Source of the DNA: Rhodophyticola porphyridii
GTDB taxonomy: Bacteria > Pseudomonadota > Alphaproteobacteria > Rhodobacterales > Rhodobacteraceae
Assembly (NCBI RefSeq): GCF_003688285.1
Contig: NZ_RCNT01000007.1
Coordinates: 226,154 to 290,153 of the forward strand
Length of the DNA stretch: 64,000 bases
Direction: 5' to 3'
Part shown: positions 18,145-27,325 of the stretch, one piece after another
How the letters are laid out: each line of letters starts with the position of its first letter
Numbering within the stretch: the first letter of the stretch is position 1
Position numbers and translations under genes: made by a program
The notes under the pieces: model-generated
Seen by the model: the letters and a program-made list of their open reading frames with translations, nothing else
Database searches by the model: none
Told to the model about the DNA's origin: nothing

Positions 18145-19406
18145 CCATCCTGTCCCTACCCTTTCTATCGCCAGCGCTACGGGCTGCGCGGTTCCGCAAA
18201 GGCGCGGCTCCCGCGCTCGACCAACTCGACTCGAAACTCGCGGCGTTGACGGTCTTCCTTTCGCCGATGAACTTCTTCCGGCTCGATGTGGTCTACTTGA
18301 CACTCGCTGATGCGGCAGCTTGCGCAACCCTCTTGGTCATGCTTCTGAAAGGTAACGTGCCGCGCGCGCCTTTGGGGATGGCGACGCCAATTTGGCTTGC
18401 AGGAACCTTGGCGCTCGCCGCGGGCCTCACCATCGGTTCGGTCGCGAATGGCGAAATGCTTCCTTTGGTCGTAGTTCTATTGCAGTACTCTTTTTCTCTG
18501 ATCGTCCTCGTCTATGTGCTGGCGGGTCGAGGGTACCGACAGACTGTGGCGCTTATGAAGGTTTTGGTTTTCTCGATCGCCGTTGTGATGGCCTTTGGCG
18601 CCTATGTTGTACACTACGTACCCGATCCGGATTTGCGGCTCGTGTCGGGCAGCGGCAGAATGCGTTCTCTTGTCGAACGCGAGAATGCCGCAGCGGCGCT
18701 CGGTTCCATTGCGATCGTTCTTTTGCTCAACCTCACGCTTCATGGAGAGTTCCGCAGAATTACGGCAGCGTTGGTCATGCCGCTCCTGCTTTACGGGGTC
18801 ATCCTGACTGGGTCCAACACAGGACTTATCATCACGGTCTTTGGCATCACGGTCACCGCACTGTTCAGCGGTTCGACCCGTGTGGCATTCGGCTTCTTCT
18901 TGGCAGCGGCTATGGCAGTGGTCCTGGTCATGTTTGCTGGCGACATCATACTGCCCGAGGTTTTCCGAGAACGTGTTTTGACCGCGCTCACCACCGGCGA
19001 CTTAAACCAGGCCGGCACTTTTGAGGACCGATACTTCCTGATCCGAGAGGCCTTGGAAACGGCCCGGCATACGCTGGTTGTGGGGCTCGGAGCGGATCAA
19101 TACAGCACGATCAGTGCGCATGGTGCGCCCGTGCACAACGCCTACCTCCTCTTGCTGACCGAGGGAGGTTTGATTTCGCTTTTTGGACTTGTGTTGCTGC
19201 TGATGACTGGCGTCACCCTCGCCTGGGCAGCCATCGCTGTGGCCGGCGCACGGACCGAGGGATTGATCGCGTTAACGATCATACTGATTTATGCGGCAAT
19301 GTTGAATTTCTTCGCGCATTTCTATGCACGCTTTTGGGGAGTTCCACTGGTCCTGGCCCTTGCCTTGGCCGCTGCCTGCCTCAACACGAAACCGAGAAAC
19401 GGCTAA
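18141..19406 (+). CDS. Wzy/O-antigen ligase-type polymerase
   Basis: The 421-aa protein is almost wholly hydrophobic with about 11-12 membrane segments. A large periplasmic loop near the C-terminus contains EDRYFLIREALETARHTLVV and GADQYSTISAHGAPVHNAYL, the H-x-H-N-x-Y-L pattern typical of Wzy_C/O-antigen ligase proteins. It probably polymerises the repeat units. I start at GTG 18141, which overlaps the flippase stop (GTGA) and precedes the first hydrophobic stretch; the frame is open upstream to 18066 but that lies inside the flippase. It is followed by a GT4 gene with a TAATG junction. Confidence 0.82.
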   Translation: MTILSLPFLSPALRAARFRKGAAPALDQLDSKLAALTVFLSPMNFFRLDVVYLTLADAAACATLLVMLLKGNVPRAPLGMATPIWLAGTLALAAGLTIGSVANGEMLPLVVVLLQYSFSLIVLVYVLAGRGYRQTVALMKVLVFSIAVVMAFGAYVVHYVPDPDLRLVSGSGRMRSLVERENAAAALGSIAIVLLLNLTLHGEFRRITAALVMPLLLYGVILTGSNTGLIITVFGITVTALFSGSTRVAFGFFLAAAMAVVLVMFAGDIILPEVFRERVLTALTTGDLNQAGTFEDRYFLIREALETARHTLVVGLGADQYSTISAHGAPVHNAYLLLLTEGGLISLFGLVLLLMTGVTLAWAAIAVAGARTEGLIALTIILIYAAMLNFFAHFYARFWGVPLVLALALAAACLNTKPRNG

Positions 19407-20626
19407 TGGCCACAAGAAGACGTATCCGGGTGCTGTTCCCTTACGCCGACGGGGATGTAATTGGTGGTAGTCACACATCGTCCCTCACGCTAGCCGCTCA
19501 ACTTGACCGTAGCGTGTTCTCACCGCTCGTTCTGCTTCATGGCACGCAAGGCGCGTTAGGCCGCCACGTGGAGGAGCTCGGGCTGCGGACCCTCCGACTA
19601 GAATTCCCTCCCGTACTAGCTGGTCGTCTCAAGCGCGCTGAACACCATGCATCCATTCCGAAATATCTTTTGCGCGCTGTGCCGTCGCTGGTGCGTCTGC
19701 TCCGGCGGGAACGAATAGGCATCGTCCACACAAATGATGGCGGCATGCATGCAAGCTGGGCCCTTCCGACAAAGATGGCCGGCGCTCGCTTCATATGGCA
19801 TCACCGACAGGCACCGGATGCCAGAGGCGTGAATTTCATCGCACCGTTTTTCGCAGACCGGATTCTTTCGGTGTCGGAGTTTTCGCGTCCATCGCGTCCC
19901 GTTTTACCCGTTGCAAACCGGTTTGAGGTCGTCAGAAGCCCGTTTAACTTGTCACCCGATCCGCCCGACCGCGATGCGGCGCGAAGCACTCTTCTGACCG
20001 AGATCGGCGCGCCCCCGAACGCCGCATTGATTGGGTATTTTGGAGCTTTAACCCCTCGCAAAAGGCCGGACCATTTCGTTCGGGTCGTGCATGAGCTACG
20101 TGCGGCGATGCCCGACCGCCCCGTCCATGGCGTCGTCTTCGGCAGCGAGCCGGTCGCCGGGCTGGAGGTCGAGGCGCAATGCCGACATCTGATCGACGAG
20201 ATGGAGTTAAAAGGTCATCTGCACTTGATGGGACACCGGACACCGGTGGAACCCTATATGGCAGCTGTGGACGTACTGGCCGTCACAGCGCTGGACGAAC
20301 CCTTCGGCCGCACCTTGATCGAAGCGATGCACCTTGGCACGCCAGTGGTGGCAACGCGCCATGGTGGCAACCCTGAAGCGATTATCGACGGGCAAAGTGG
20401 GTTTCTGGTCGATCCCTTCGAGCCTGCAGCATTCGTCCCCGCACTCCAGCAAGTTCTGCAAGATGCCAAAACGCTCCGCCGGGTCACCGCGGCGGCGGCG
20501 AGTTTTGCACGCGAGCTCACGATCGACGCACATGTTGCGCGGATTTCAGCCATTTACCGGGAGCTGGCCGCCGGTACCAGGATCGCGCATGACAAGCCAG
20601 TAGGTGCGCACGGAGGCTCGCCATGA
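19406..20626 (+). CDS. GT4-family glycosyltransferase
   Basis: The 406-aa product begins IRVLFPYADGDVIGGSHTSS, a GT-B donor-fold opening. The C-terminal domain has IGYFGALTPRKRPDHFVRVV, VTALDEPFGRTLIEAMHLGT (E-x7-E type motif) and VVATRHGGNPEAIIDGQSGF. It is a retaining GT4 enzyme of the repeat-unit pathway. The ATG at 19406 shares a base with the polymerase stop (TAATG). Its end overlaps the sulfotransferase by 4 nt, so the operon stays coupled. Confidence 0.86.
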   Translation: MATRRRIRVLFPYADGDVIGGSHTSSLTLAAQLDRSVFSPLVLLHGTQGALGRHVEELGLRTLRLEFPPVLAGRLKRAEHHASIPKYLLRAVPSLVRLLRRERIGIVHTNDGGMHASWALPTKMAGARFIWHHRQAPDARGVNFIAPFFADRILSVSEFSRPSRPVLPVANRFEVVRSPFNLSPDPPDRDAARSTLLTEIGAPPNAALIGYFGALTPRKRPDHFVRVVHELRAAMPDRPVHGVVFGSEPVAGLEVEAQCRHLIDEMELKGHLHLMGHRTPVEPYMAAVDVLAVTALDEPFGRTLIEAMHLGTPVVATRHGGNPEAIIDGQSGFLVDPFEPAAFVPALQQVLQDAKTLRRVTAAAASFARELTIDAHVARISAIYRELAAGTRIAHDKPVGAHGGSP

Positions 20627-21573
20627 TCGAAGTTCGCACGAGCTCTGCCGAGGATGGTGCCGCACGCAACGTTTCAGTTCTCTATGTCGGTGGCTACGGT
20701 CGTAGCGGTTCGACGGTAATCGATATGGCACTTGCGCAATTTCCTGGTGTCTTCGGCGCAGGAGAACTCGGGAATCTGCCCCGCCATGTCTGGCCAAATG
20801 ACGAGTATTGCGCTTGTGGCGCCCGCGTTCGCGCCTGTCCGCTTTGGTCGTCCATCGTCGAGCGATGGCTAGAGCGGGAACCACCCGGAACGATGGAACG
20901 CTATGGCCACCTCTGCGTCAGGTTCGAGGCTGTTCGAAATCCGCTACAGACGCTCGGGGTTACGGGTTGGACCCGTGGCTTCCAAGAATATGCCCGTCTA
21001 ACGAAAAATCTCTTCACGGCCATCCAAGAAACGACGGGCTGCCGCGTCATCGTCGATTCCTCCAAATCGCCGAGCCGAGCCCTTCAACTGTCGCGCATTG
21101 CCGGCATAGATTTGTCGTTGCTGCATCTGATGCGAGACGGACGCGGCGTCGCATGGTCGATGATGAAAACCCACGAGGTGGATCTGAGCGCAGGCGTGCA
21201 ACGACCTGTCGGCGGTGCACCAGCCATACGGACAGCGCATCGCTGGATGGCCTTCAATCTTCTGACGGAATTCGCAGCCTCCCGGGTTGGGGCGCAACGA
21301 TCGATCCAATTGCGCTACGAGGATTTCACAGCCGATCCCGTCGGCGCGCTGCAGCCGGTTCTGGCGATGGTCGAGGCTGCCCGGGAGACCTCTGATGCCA
21401 CAGATCTGGCCGAGATTATTCCTGGGCACCAGGTCGCTGGCAGCCGCATCCGCATGGGCGGACCCCTTCGTATTTCGCGAGATGCGGCTTGGGAGGTAAA
21501 GATGCCGGAACAGGATCGCCTGAAGGTCCAGCGCCGCGCGGGCTGGATGCTACGACGCTACAGATATCTTTGA
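20623..21573 (+). CDS. sulfotransferase family protein
   Basis: The 316-aa product has the PAPS-binding loop near the start (VLYVGGYGRSGSTVIDMAL, the 5'-phosphosulfate motif) and the 3'-phosphate region RVIVDSSKSPSRALQLSRI, followed by LLHLMRDGRGVAWSMMKT (R-D-x-R-G-V). These are the standard Sulfotransfer signatures. As the last gene of the assembly operon it likely sulfates the polymer or its precursor. No gene for PAPS synthesis is in this window, so the donor must come from elsewhere. A second, unrelated-looking sulfotransferase lies at 32.4 kb. Confidence 0.85.
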   Translation: MIEVRTSSAEDGAARNVSVLYVGGYGRSGSTVIDMALAQFPGVFGAGELGNLPRHVWPNDEYCACGARVRACPLWSSIVERWLEREPPGTMERYGHLCVRFEAVRNPLQTLGVTGWTRGFQEYARLTKNLFTAIQETTGCRVIVDSSKSPSRALQLSRIAGIDLSLLHLMRDGRGVAWSMMKTHEVDLSAGVQRPVGGAPAIRTAHRWMAFNLLTEFAASRVGAQRSIQLRYEDFTADPVGALQPVLAMVEAARETSDATDLAEIIPGHQVAGSRIRMGGPLRISRDAAWEVKMPEQDRLKVQRRAGWMLRRYRYL

Positions 21574-22543
21574 GCTACTCCCCGATCCGTGGACAGATTT
21601 CCGGCTGGTTTGAGCTACTGCCTGCACCTGCTAATCGGTTTCGGTGCGGTTAAAGTAGACCACTGCGGGCGGTTGTCCGCCAGGGCAGTCTGAGGGCGTT
21701 GGTGTTAACGCGATGGCTTCGCGCCCTGCGGCAATCGAACTCCTTTATCGGCGCTTGCGCGACGATCGCAAGTCGAAGCTGATGCACTGTCGCAAGGACG
21801 ACGTTCGAACATGTTCAACGCATGACCAGCTGCGGTAAAATCCGATAGACGAGAGTCTGCAGGCAGTTCGAATGTCCGGCAGATTCCACTCCGAGACTGC
21901 GACCTCTGTGCCTTCGGATCATGCTCGGTGCGATCCGCGTCGGTGGTCCAAGTATCCAGCCTTTGGTCCAGAAATTCGAATGGTAGGCCACGCAGAGCGG
22001 GAGCTGCCGCTGGGCACTTCTATCGTTGCGCCTGCATCTGTTTGGCATAGAACTTGATTGTTTCCTTGATGGAATATTAATGTTCACTCAACTGCATGTG
22101 CCCCGCTGCTAAACATCACACTCGGTTAGGCTAACCATATGAAACAAAAAAATAATTAGCCCAAAAGGCGGCATGGGCAGATGCGCGCACATTCGACGTG
22201 CCGGCATCCTTTATAAGCGGAATTTTGCTGTTGACTCATGCCAAAGGTTAACGAAAGATGAACGCTATGGTGTAGGAGTTACGCCATGGCGTAGGACTTA
22301 CGCCTTAGGAAGATTACAGGCCAATAGGCCACGATAGACTGCGGCATTTTTTGCAATTTCTTTACTGGGTTCTGGGGGAACGCATCATGAAGCAATACAG
22401 CGAATTATAAGCGGCTGAGATGTGATCTCAAAGCTCATTAATCCCGTCGTCAGAACGGGCTAGATGTAAAATGACGGGCATTTGCGCCCTTCATTGAGGT
22501 CTTCGAGCATCGGCATGGAAACTGATGCGGGGGCACAATTCCT
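21574..22543. other. 970-bp non-coding region with degraded sequence and palindromes
   Basis: No frame is protein-like. The first 500 bp look like decayed insertion or gene sequence that I cannot name. The part nearer the next gene is AT-richer and contains the palindrome GGTTAG-G-CTAACC at 22124-22136 and the tandem 19-bp repeats at 22267-22304 (listed separately). It should hold the promoter of the WbpM-like gene. Confidence 0.45.
22267..22304. repeat. two tandem 19-bp palindromic repeats upstream of the WbpM-like gene
   Basis: ATGGTGTAGGAGTTACGCC (22267-22285) is followed directly by ATGGCGTAGGACTTACGCC (22286-22304), 17 of 19 bases identical. Each unit contains an inverted repeat: GGCGTA-N5-TACGCC in the second, one mismatch in the first. 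The 19-bp period puts the two dyads on nearly the same helix face. This is what a pair of operator sites looks like; the regulator is unknown. Confidence 0.6.
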
Positions 22544-24613
22544 ATGGGTGTTTTTTTGTGGTGGACGGATCCACCGCGTTTTATAAGTGCGTTTGAAGCT
22601 CGGCTGTCTGAACGCAACGCGTTATCGAAAGTAGCCGCGCAGCTGAGGGGCAATTGGCGCCTGTATCTTATGGATGTTACTGCGTTCGCAGTTTCGGCCG
22701 CCCTTGCCATGTTGCTCCAGAACTCTCCTAGCCTGATCGCTCCAATTGACTATAAAATAGGGCCATTCGTCCTAATAGCCGCGATATGTAGTGCGGTCTT
22801 ATTGCCATTCTCGAGGATCTACCGCCTTGATGCACGATCGTTTTCGCTGCGCGATCTCACGGCAGTTCTGTGCGCTGCTACGGCCGCGATCGTGGTCGCT
22901 GCAACGATGCTTTTTGCATTGGGCATTATGCAACCGGCATCTACTTTCATCGTTCATTTCCTGGTTGCTGTTCCGGCACTTTGTGCAACGCGAATTGCAG
23001 CAAGACGGAGAGAGCTTCATCAGAAGCGCCTGACGAAGGAGGACGATCCACGTCTGCCTGTCCTGATGATCGGCAGTGGCGCGACGTGCGACCTGTTCCT
23101 GCGATCCCTGATGCAGCCTGATGCGCGCTATCGCGCTATCGGCATTGTCGATGATGCCCGCGGACGGGAACAACTCTACTTCCATGGCGCCCTGATCCTG
23201 GGGTCAGTTCGCGAGCCCGGTCTGGTGATCAAATCCCTCAGTGAGTGTGAGCGGCCCCGGAGAATTTTCCTCACTGCTCCTCTCACGCATTTCGACAGCG
23301 ACGGGATCGAGGCCATTTTGGAATGGGCGGCGCGTCAGAGCATTCCAGTATCGCGGTTGCCTGACCTTGGCGAAACTGACGCCTTCGGCGCAGGCTGGCA
23401 GTCCAAGACGGGAGACACGATAAATCCCGATGAAATTCTAAACAGGCCCCAGCAGGTTGTCGAAAGGTCCCTGCTCCGCAACATGATCAAAGGCCGCCGC
23501 GTCTTGGTCACCGGCGCTGGTGGGTTGATCGGATCCGAACTTGCTCGCCAAATCGCCTCGTTCCAGCCGGCGGAACTCGCACTGATCGATTCAAGTGAAT
23601 TCAACGCTTACTCGATCGACATGGATCTGCACCGTGACTTTCCCGACGTCCAGCGCCGGGTATACGTGGCATCTATCCGCGACGCCCACCGTCTCGACGA
23701 GATTTTCAAGGCTCATATGCCGGAGCTGGTGTTCAACGCTGCCGCGCTGAAGCATGTTCCGATGGTCGAGCGTGATCCATGCGAGGGTGTGTTGACCAAC
23801 GTGATCGGCGCGCGGAACGTCGCCGATTGCGCACGCGCCGTCGGAGCGATCGCAACGGTCCAGATCTCCACCGATAAGGCCGTCAACACCACGAACGTCA
23901 TGGGGGCGACGAAGCGCGTGGCGGAATTCTACTGTCAGGCGCAGGAGCGGATCACGCTGGAGACGCAAGAGCGCACGCGGTTCTTCGTCGTGCGGTTTGG
24001 TAATGTGCTGGGGTCTTCCGGATCGTTGATCCCCTTGTTCCAGCGGCAAATTGCGGCTGGTGGGCCCCTTACCGTGACCGACGCACGAATGGAACGCTAC
24101 TTCATGACGATTGGTGAGGCGGTTCAGTTGACCTTGCTGGCAGCGGCGCAAGGGCTTGAGCGGCGCTCGGCCTTAGGAGAGATTCTGGTTCTGGATATGG
24201 GCAAACCGGTGAAGATCATTGACCTCGCCCGTCGTATGATCCGGCTTGCCGGCCTTCGGCCCGGGAAAGATATACGTATAGACATCATCGGCCGTCGACC
24301 CGGTGAAAAACTGTTCGAAGAGCTCTTCGACGCAGAAGAGGAAATGCGGGAAAGCATCGTGCCGGGTCTCCATTCTGCCGTGCCCGCAGGCGTACCGATT
24401 GCCCGTTTGCGCGCAGCTATACTCCAGTTGGAAAAGGCAGCGATTGCCTGCGACGAGGCCGAGGTGCGGCGCGGCCTTTCGGAATTGGTTCCTGGATACG
24501 CGGCGTCGCATTGCTGCGATGAGGTGCCCACATGCGCCACTCCCAAGCCTCGCAAACCGAAAATGACAACTCCGCTTCCGCCCGCTCGGGTGTACAGCAC
24601 GGCGGGGGTGTAG
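22544..24613 (+). CDS. WbpM/CapD-like nucleotide-sugar 4,6-dehydratase
   Basis: The 689-aa protein has four to five N-terminal membrane segments (about 45-150), a CoA-binding-like domain (LPVLMIGSGATCDLFLRSLM, about 165-290) and a C-terminal SDR domain. The SDR part has VLVTGAGGLIGSELARQI (NAD-binding G-x-x-G-x-x-G), VFNAAALKHVPMVE, QISTDKAVNTTNVMGATKR (Ser-Thr-Asp-Lys... with Met replacing the SDR Tyr, as in the large membrane dehydratases) and VRFGNVLGSSGSLIPLF. Members make UDP-4-keto-6-deoxy sugars from UDP-GlcNAc. The product could feed the DegT aminotransferase at 8.7 kb. The start has only a weak G-rich ribosome site. Confidence 0.87.
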   Translation: MGVFLWWTDPPRFISAFEARLSERNALSKVAAQLRGNWRLYLMDVTAFAVSAALAMLLQNSPSLIAPIDYKIGPFVLIAAICSAVLLPFSRIYRLDARSFSLRDLTAVLCAATAAIVVAATMLFALGIMQPASTFIVHFLVAVPALCATRIAARRRELHQKRLTKEDDPRLPVLMIGSGATCDLFLRSLMQPDARYRAIGIVDDARGREQLYFHGALILGSVREPGLVIKSLSECERPRRIFLTAPLTHFDSDGIEAILEWAARQSIPVSRLPDLGETDAFGAGWQSKTGDTINPDEILNRPQQVVERSLLRNMIKGRRVLVTGAGGLIGSELARQIASFQPAELALIDSSEFNAYSIDMDLHRDFPDVQRRVYVASIRDAHRLDEIFKAHMPELVFNAAALKHVPMVERDPCEGVLTNVIGARNVADCARAVGAIATVQISTDKAVNTTNVMGATKRVAEFYCQAQERITLETQERTRFFVVRFGNVLGSSGSLIPLFQRQIAAGGPLTVTDARMERYFMTIGEAVQLTLLAAAQGLERRSALGEILVLDMGKPVKIIDLARRMIRLAGLRPGKDIRIDIIGRRPGEKLFEELFDAEEEMRESIVPGLHSAVPAGVPIARLRAAILQLEKAAIACDEAEVRRGLSELVPGYAASHCCDEVPTCATPKPRKPKMTTPLPPARVYSTAGV

Positions 24614-24621
24614 GCCCGAAC

Positions 24622-25836
24622 ATGACCGCGATCACATCCATCATGCGACCGTCGATTGAAGGCAAGCGAGTCGTTCTTATTGGCAGCTTGGGTTACTCTC
24701 TGGTCAATTTCCGCCTCGATCTGATGCGCAAGATCGTCGAACTCGGGCATGAGGTGATTGCCGTCGCTCCGGAGTTCGATGCCGAGACCGTCGCTACGCT
24801 CTCCAGCCATGGAATCCGAACACGGACGGTTCCAATGGAGCGGACTGGAACCCGTCCGGTTATGGACCTGCGCACCATCATCGCCCTCGTCCGCATATTC
24901 CGGGAGGAAGCACCGGATCTTGTCCTGCCCTACACGATGAAACCGATCGTCTACGGCAGCCTTGCCGCACGCATCGCCGGCGTGCCCGAATGCTATCCGC
25001 TGTTCACGGGCCTGGGGTATCTCTTCGCAGGCGATCTCGACACGCGCCGGCGTCTTTTGCGCTCGGTTTCGATTGCCCTGCACCGAGTTGGACTGCGCAA
25101 GGTGACCGCTGCATTTTGCTATAACGATGCCGAGCTGAAGGACATTCGGCACTTCCGCTTGATCCCATCAACCGTCTCGCTGGTGAAGGTTCCCGGTTCT
25201 GGCATCGACACAATGCGCTTTTTGCCGGAGCCAATACCCGAAGCTGCGCCACGGTTCCTCTTTGTCGGACGCCTTCTGAGGAGCAAAGGCCTTGATGTGT
25301 TAGCCACCGCTGTACGGCTGCTGCGAACGCAAGGGCATGATGTAACGGTCGACCTGCTCGGACCAGAGGATTCAAACCCCGACGCCGTTGACCGAGCAAC
25401 ATTGGACGCATGGACAAAGGAGGGTCTCTTCCGCCCGCTGGGCGCAGTACGAGATGTTCAACCAGTCTTCGCGCAATCGAGCGTTTTCGTCCTTCCGACC
25501 AAGTTGCGGGAGGGTGTTCCGCGCACCATTCTGGAAGCCATGGCTTGCGGACGTCCGGTTATCACCACCGATGCGCCTGGCTGCGGAGAGACAATAACTG
25601 ACGGGGTTTCAGGCTGGGTTGTACCACAGAATGACCCCGAGGCCTTGGCTACTGCAATGCTTAACTTCATCAAGGCGCCGGAGAGTATCGCAGAAATGGG
25701 GTTGGCTGCTCGGGCGGAGGTTTGCAGGAACAACGACGTGCGCAGGGTGAATGCCCTGCTTGTCAAGCATATGGGCTTGGACGCTCGTGCCTTACAGGAA
25801 CCGAGTCTTCGCGCCGGCGCTGAGGCGGCGGCGTGA
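24622..25836 (+). CDS. GT4-family glycosyltransferase (PglA/WcfS-like)
   Basis: The product (404 aa from this start) opens with KRVVLIGSLGYSLVNFRLDL and has YPLFTGLGYLFAGD and a GT4 C-terminal domain: RFLFVGRLLRSKGLDVLATA, LPTKLREGVPRTILEAMACG and VITTDAPGCGETI. Its order of motifs resembles GT4 enzymes that add the second sugar to a lipid-linked amino sugar (PglA type). The ATG at 24622 is 8 nt after the dehydratase stop; an in-frame ATG at 24532 inside the dehydratase gene has a better GAGG site, so the start is uncertain by 30 codons. Donor sugar unknown. Confidence 0.85.
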   Translation: MTAITSIMRPSIEGKRVVLIGSLGYSLVNFRLDLMRKIVELGHEVIAVAPEFDAETVATLSSHGIRTRTVPMERTGTRPVMDLRTIIALVRIFREEAPDLVLPYTMKPIVYGSLAARIAGVPECYPLFTGLGYLFAGDLDTRRRLLRSVSIALHRVGLRKVTAAFCYNDAELKDIRHFRLIPSTVSLVKVPGSGIDTMRFLPEPIPEAAPRFLFVGRLLRSKGLDVLATAVRLLRTQGHDVTVDLLGPEDSNPDAVDRATLDAWTKEGLFRPLGAVRDVQPVFAQSSVFVLPTKLREGVPRTILEAMACGRPVITTDAPGCGETITDGVSGWVVPQNDPEALATAMLNFIKAPESIAEMGLAARAEVCRNNDVRRVNALLVKHMGLDARALQEPSLRAGAEAAA

Positions 25837-26332
25837 CTATACCGGGCTTCTCCATAGGCGTGATTGACCCGAGGGTTACGATGGGAGCCACGATGGCGCG
25901 GCTGCCAGCCGCGGGCCTTCTTTTCAGGCTTCGGGTGGCTGCCTCATATGCGCTGCAATCTTTGCGTCGGGTATCGGGGCGTGAGCCACGCTTGCCGGGA
26001 AAGTCTTTAGTGGCCTTCCTTGTATCTTCGCCGCACCCCTGTAGATCGTTTTCAGACCGCGCCGTTCCGGCAGACTACTTCGGCATGTGGCAGGACTTTC
26101 CGCGATCTGCGCCGAAGCAAACGACTATGGGTTCAGTGACGCGAGCGGCCTTCAGATCAGCTACGGCACAGCGATGTTTTGTCTGGCACCGGACGCTTGC
26201 GTGCTTCTGTCATCGACAAAACAAGGAGTAACGACACCGTAGCACCGCAACAGGCAAAGGCAGCGCTGAGGGATATTGCGCCCAATGCTTGAATAGTCTT
26301 GCAAGAATGTTGAATGTAAAGAGGACTTTGTT
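25837..26332. other. gap before rfbF-like gene, no supported gene
   Basis: An open frame 25833-26231 starts at a GTG overlapping the previous stop, but its product is Arg/Pro/Ser-rich with no family resemblance, as expected for degraded sequence. Near 26319-26325 an AAGAGGA ribosome site serves the next gene. Confidence 0.35.
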
Positions 26333-27166
26333 TTGAAAACTATAATTCTAGCTGGGGGGCTTGGGTCACAGATTGGCGAAGAATCGGTCCGGATACCCAA
26401 ACCTTTGGTCGAGCTGGGCGGTCGCCCCATCATCGCCCGCATTATGGATATCTATAGCCATTTCGGCCATCGTGACTTCATCGTAGCGGCGGGTTACAAG
26501 TCGCTTCTCATCAAGCAGTTCTTCGCCAATTACAGTCTCATCGCCAATGATATCACCGTGTCGGTTGACAGCGGCAAAATGACTCTGCGCCCCGTATCGC
26601 GCGAAGAATGGAACGTTTCGATCGTTGATACAGGGCCGACCAACTCGACGAGTGGTCGCATCCACCGATTGAAGGATTGGCTCGATGGTGAGACGTTCAT
26701 GGTCACCTATGGTGATGGACTCGGCAATGTGGATATTGATGCGCTGCTGACCTTCCACCGGAGCCATGGCAAGCTCGCCACGGTGACCGCGGTCAGGCCG
26801 CATGCACAAGTCGGATGCATCGATATCAAAGGCGACCGCGTCCATACGTTCAGCGAAACTGTCCAAAACAATGAGACGTGGATCAACGGTGGCTTCTTCG
26901 TCTTCGAACCCGACGCGCTGAACTACCTCATGGATGACGCTGAGCCTCTGGAAAAGGGCCCTTTGCCGCAGATGGCACGGGACGGCAACCTTATGGCCTA
27001 CCGCCACTTTGGGTTCTGGCATCCGATGGACACGCTGCGAGATCGAAACAAGCTTGACAGACTTGCAGCCGAAGAGCTGCCTCCATGGCTTGAGTTTGAC
27101 GATACCGAACCGTCGCCGCCCATCGCAAACGATGAAAACTGGAAATCTCATTTCGTGTCGGGCTGA
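26333..27166 (+). CDS. rfbF: glucose-1-phosphate cytidylyltransferase-like protein, altered active site
   Basis: The 277-aa product aligns along its length with RfbF: ILAGGLGSQIGEESVRIPKP, IIARIMDIYSHFGHRDFIVA, KSLLIKQFFANY, FMVTYGDGLGNVDIDALLTF, ETWINGGFFVFEP and GFWHPMDTLRDRN. RfbF makes CDP-glucose from CTP and glucose 1-phosphate. Two key spots differ from the usual family: the G-T-R-L of the nucleotide loop is G-S-Q-I, and the Glu-Lys-Pro after the central strand reads Ser-Glu-Thr-Val. It starts at TTG 26333 with AAGAGGA upstream. The next gene of the pathway is truncated, so this may be drifting toward inactivity. The symbol denotes family only. Confidence 0.75.
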   Translation: MKTIILAGGLGSQIGEESVRIPKPLVELGGRPIIARIMDIYSHFGHRDFIVAAGYKSLLIKQFFANYSLIANDITVSVDSGKMTLRPVSREEWNVSIVDTGPTNSTSGRIHRLKDWLDGETFMVTYGDGLGNVDIDALLTFHRSHGKLATVTAVRPHAQVGCIDIKGDRVHTFSETVQNNETWINGGFFVFEPDALNYLMDDAEPLEKGPLPQMARDGNLMAYRHFGFWHPMDTLRDRNKLDRLAAEELPPWLEFDDTEPSPPIANDENWKSHFVSG

Positions 27167-27177
27167 GGGAACGGACC

Positions 27178-27325
27178 ATGGCGTTTTTCAACGATGTACC
27201 TTTTGGCGACACGTTCTTCGGAAAACGGGCCCTCGTCACAGGGCATACCGGCTTCAAGGGAGGCCGGCTCTCACGCTGGCTGGAAAAACTCGGTGCCAAT
27301 GGCATTGGCCTGGCTTCACTGTCGA
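27178..27325 (+). pseudogene. rfbG: CDP-glucose 4,6-dehydratase, N-terminal stub
   Basis: From ATG 27178 the product reads MAFFNDVPFGDTFFGKRALV then TGHTGFKGGRLSRWLEKLGA and NGIGLAS. This is the start of RfbG with its NAD-binding G-x-T-G-F-x-G loop. After about 48 codons all resemblance ends and the frame runs into an Arg/Pro-rich tail stopping at 27507. The remaining about 310 residues are missing. It lies 11 nt after the rfbF-like gene, the normal rfbFG order, so the CDP-glucose branch has been broken by a deletion or insertion here. Confidence 0.7.

Noticed and set aside
22267..22304. CRISPR-like repeat
   Set aside because: Only two units with no spacers between them; better read as a tandem operator.
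24124..25152. 342-codon minus-strand frame across the WbpM-like and GT4 genes
   Set aside because: Shadow; both plus-strand products have strong family signatures.
25833..26231. 132-codon frame starting GTGA after the GT4 gene
   Set aside because: The overlap with the stop is tempting, but the product has no protein-like pattern or family resemblance.
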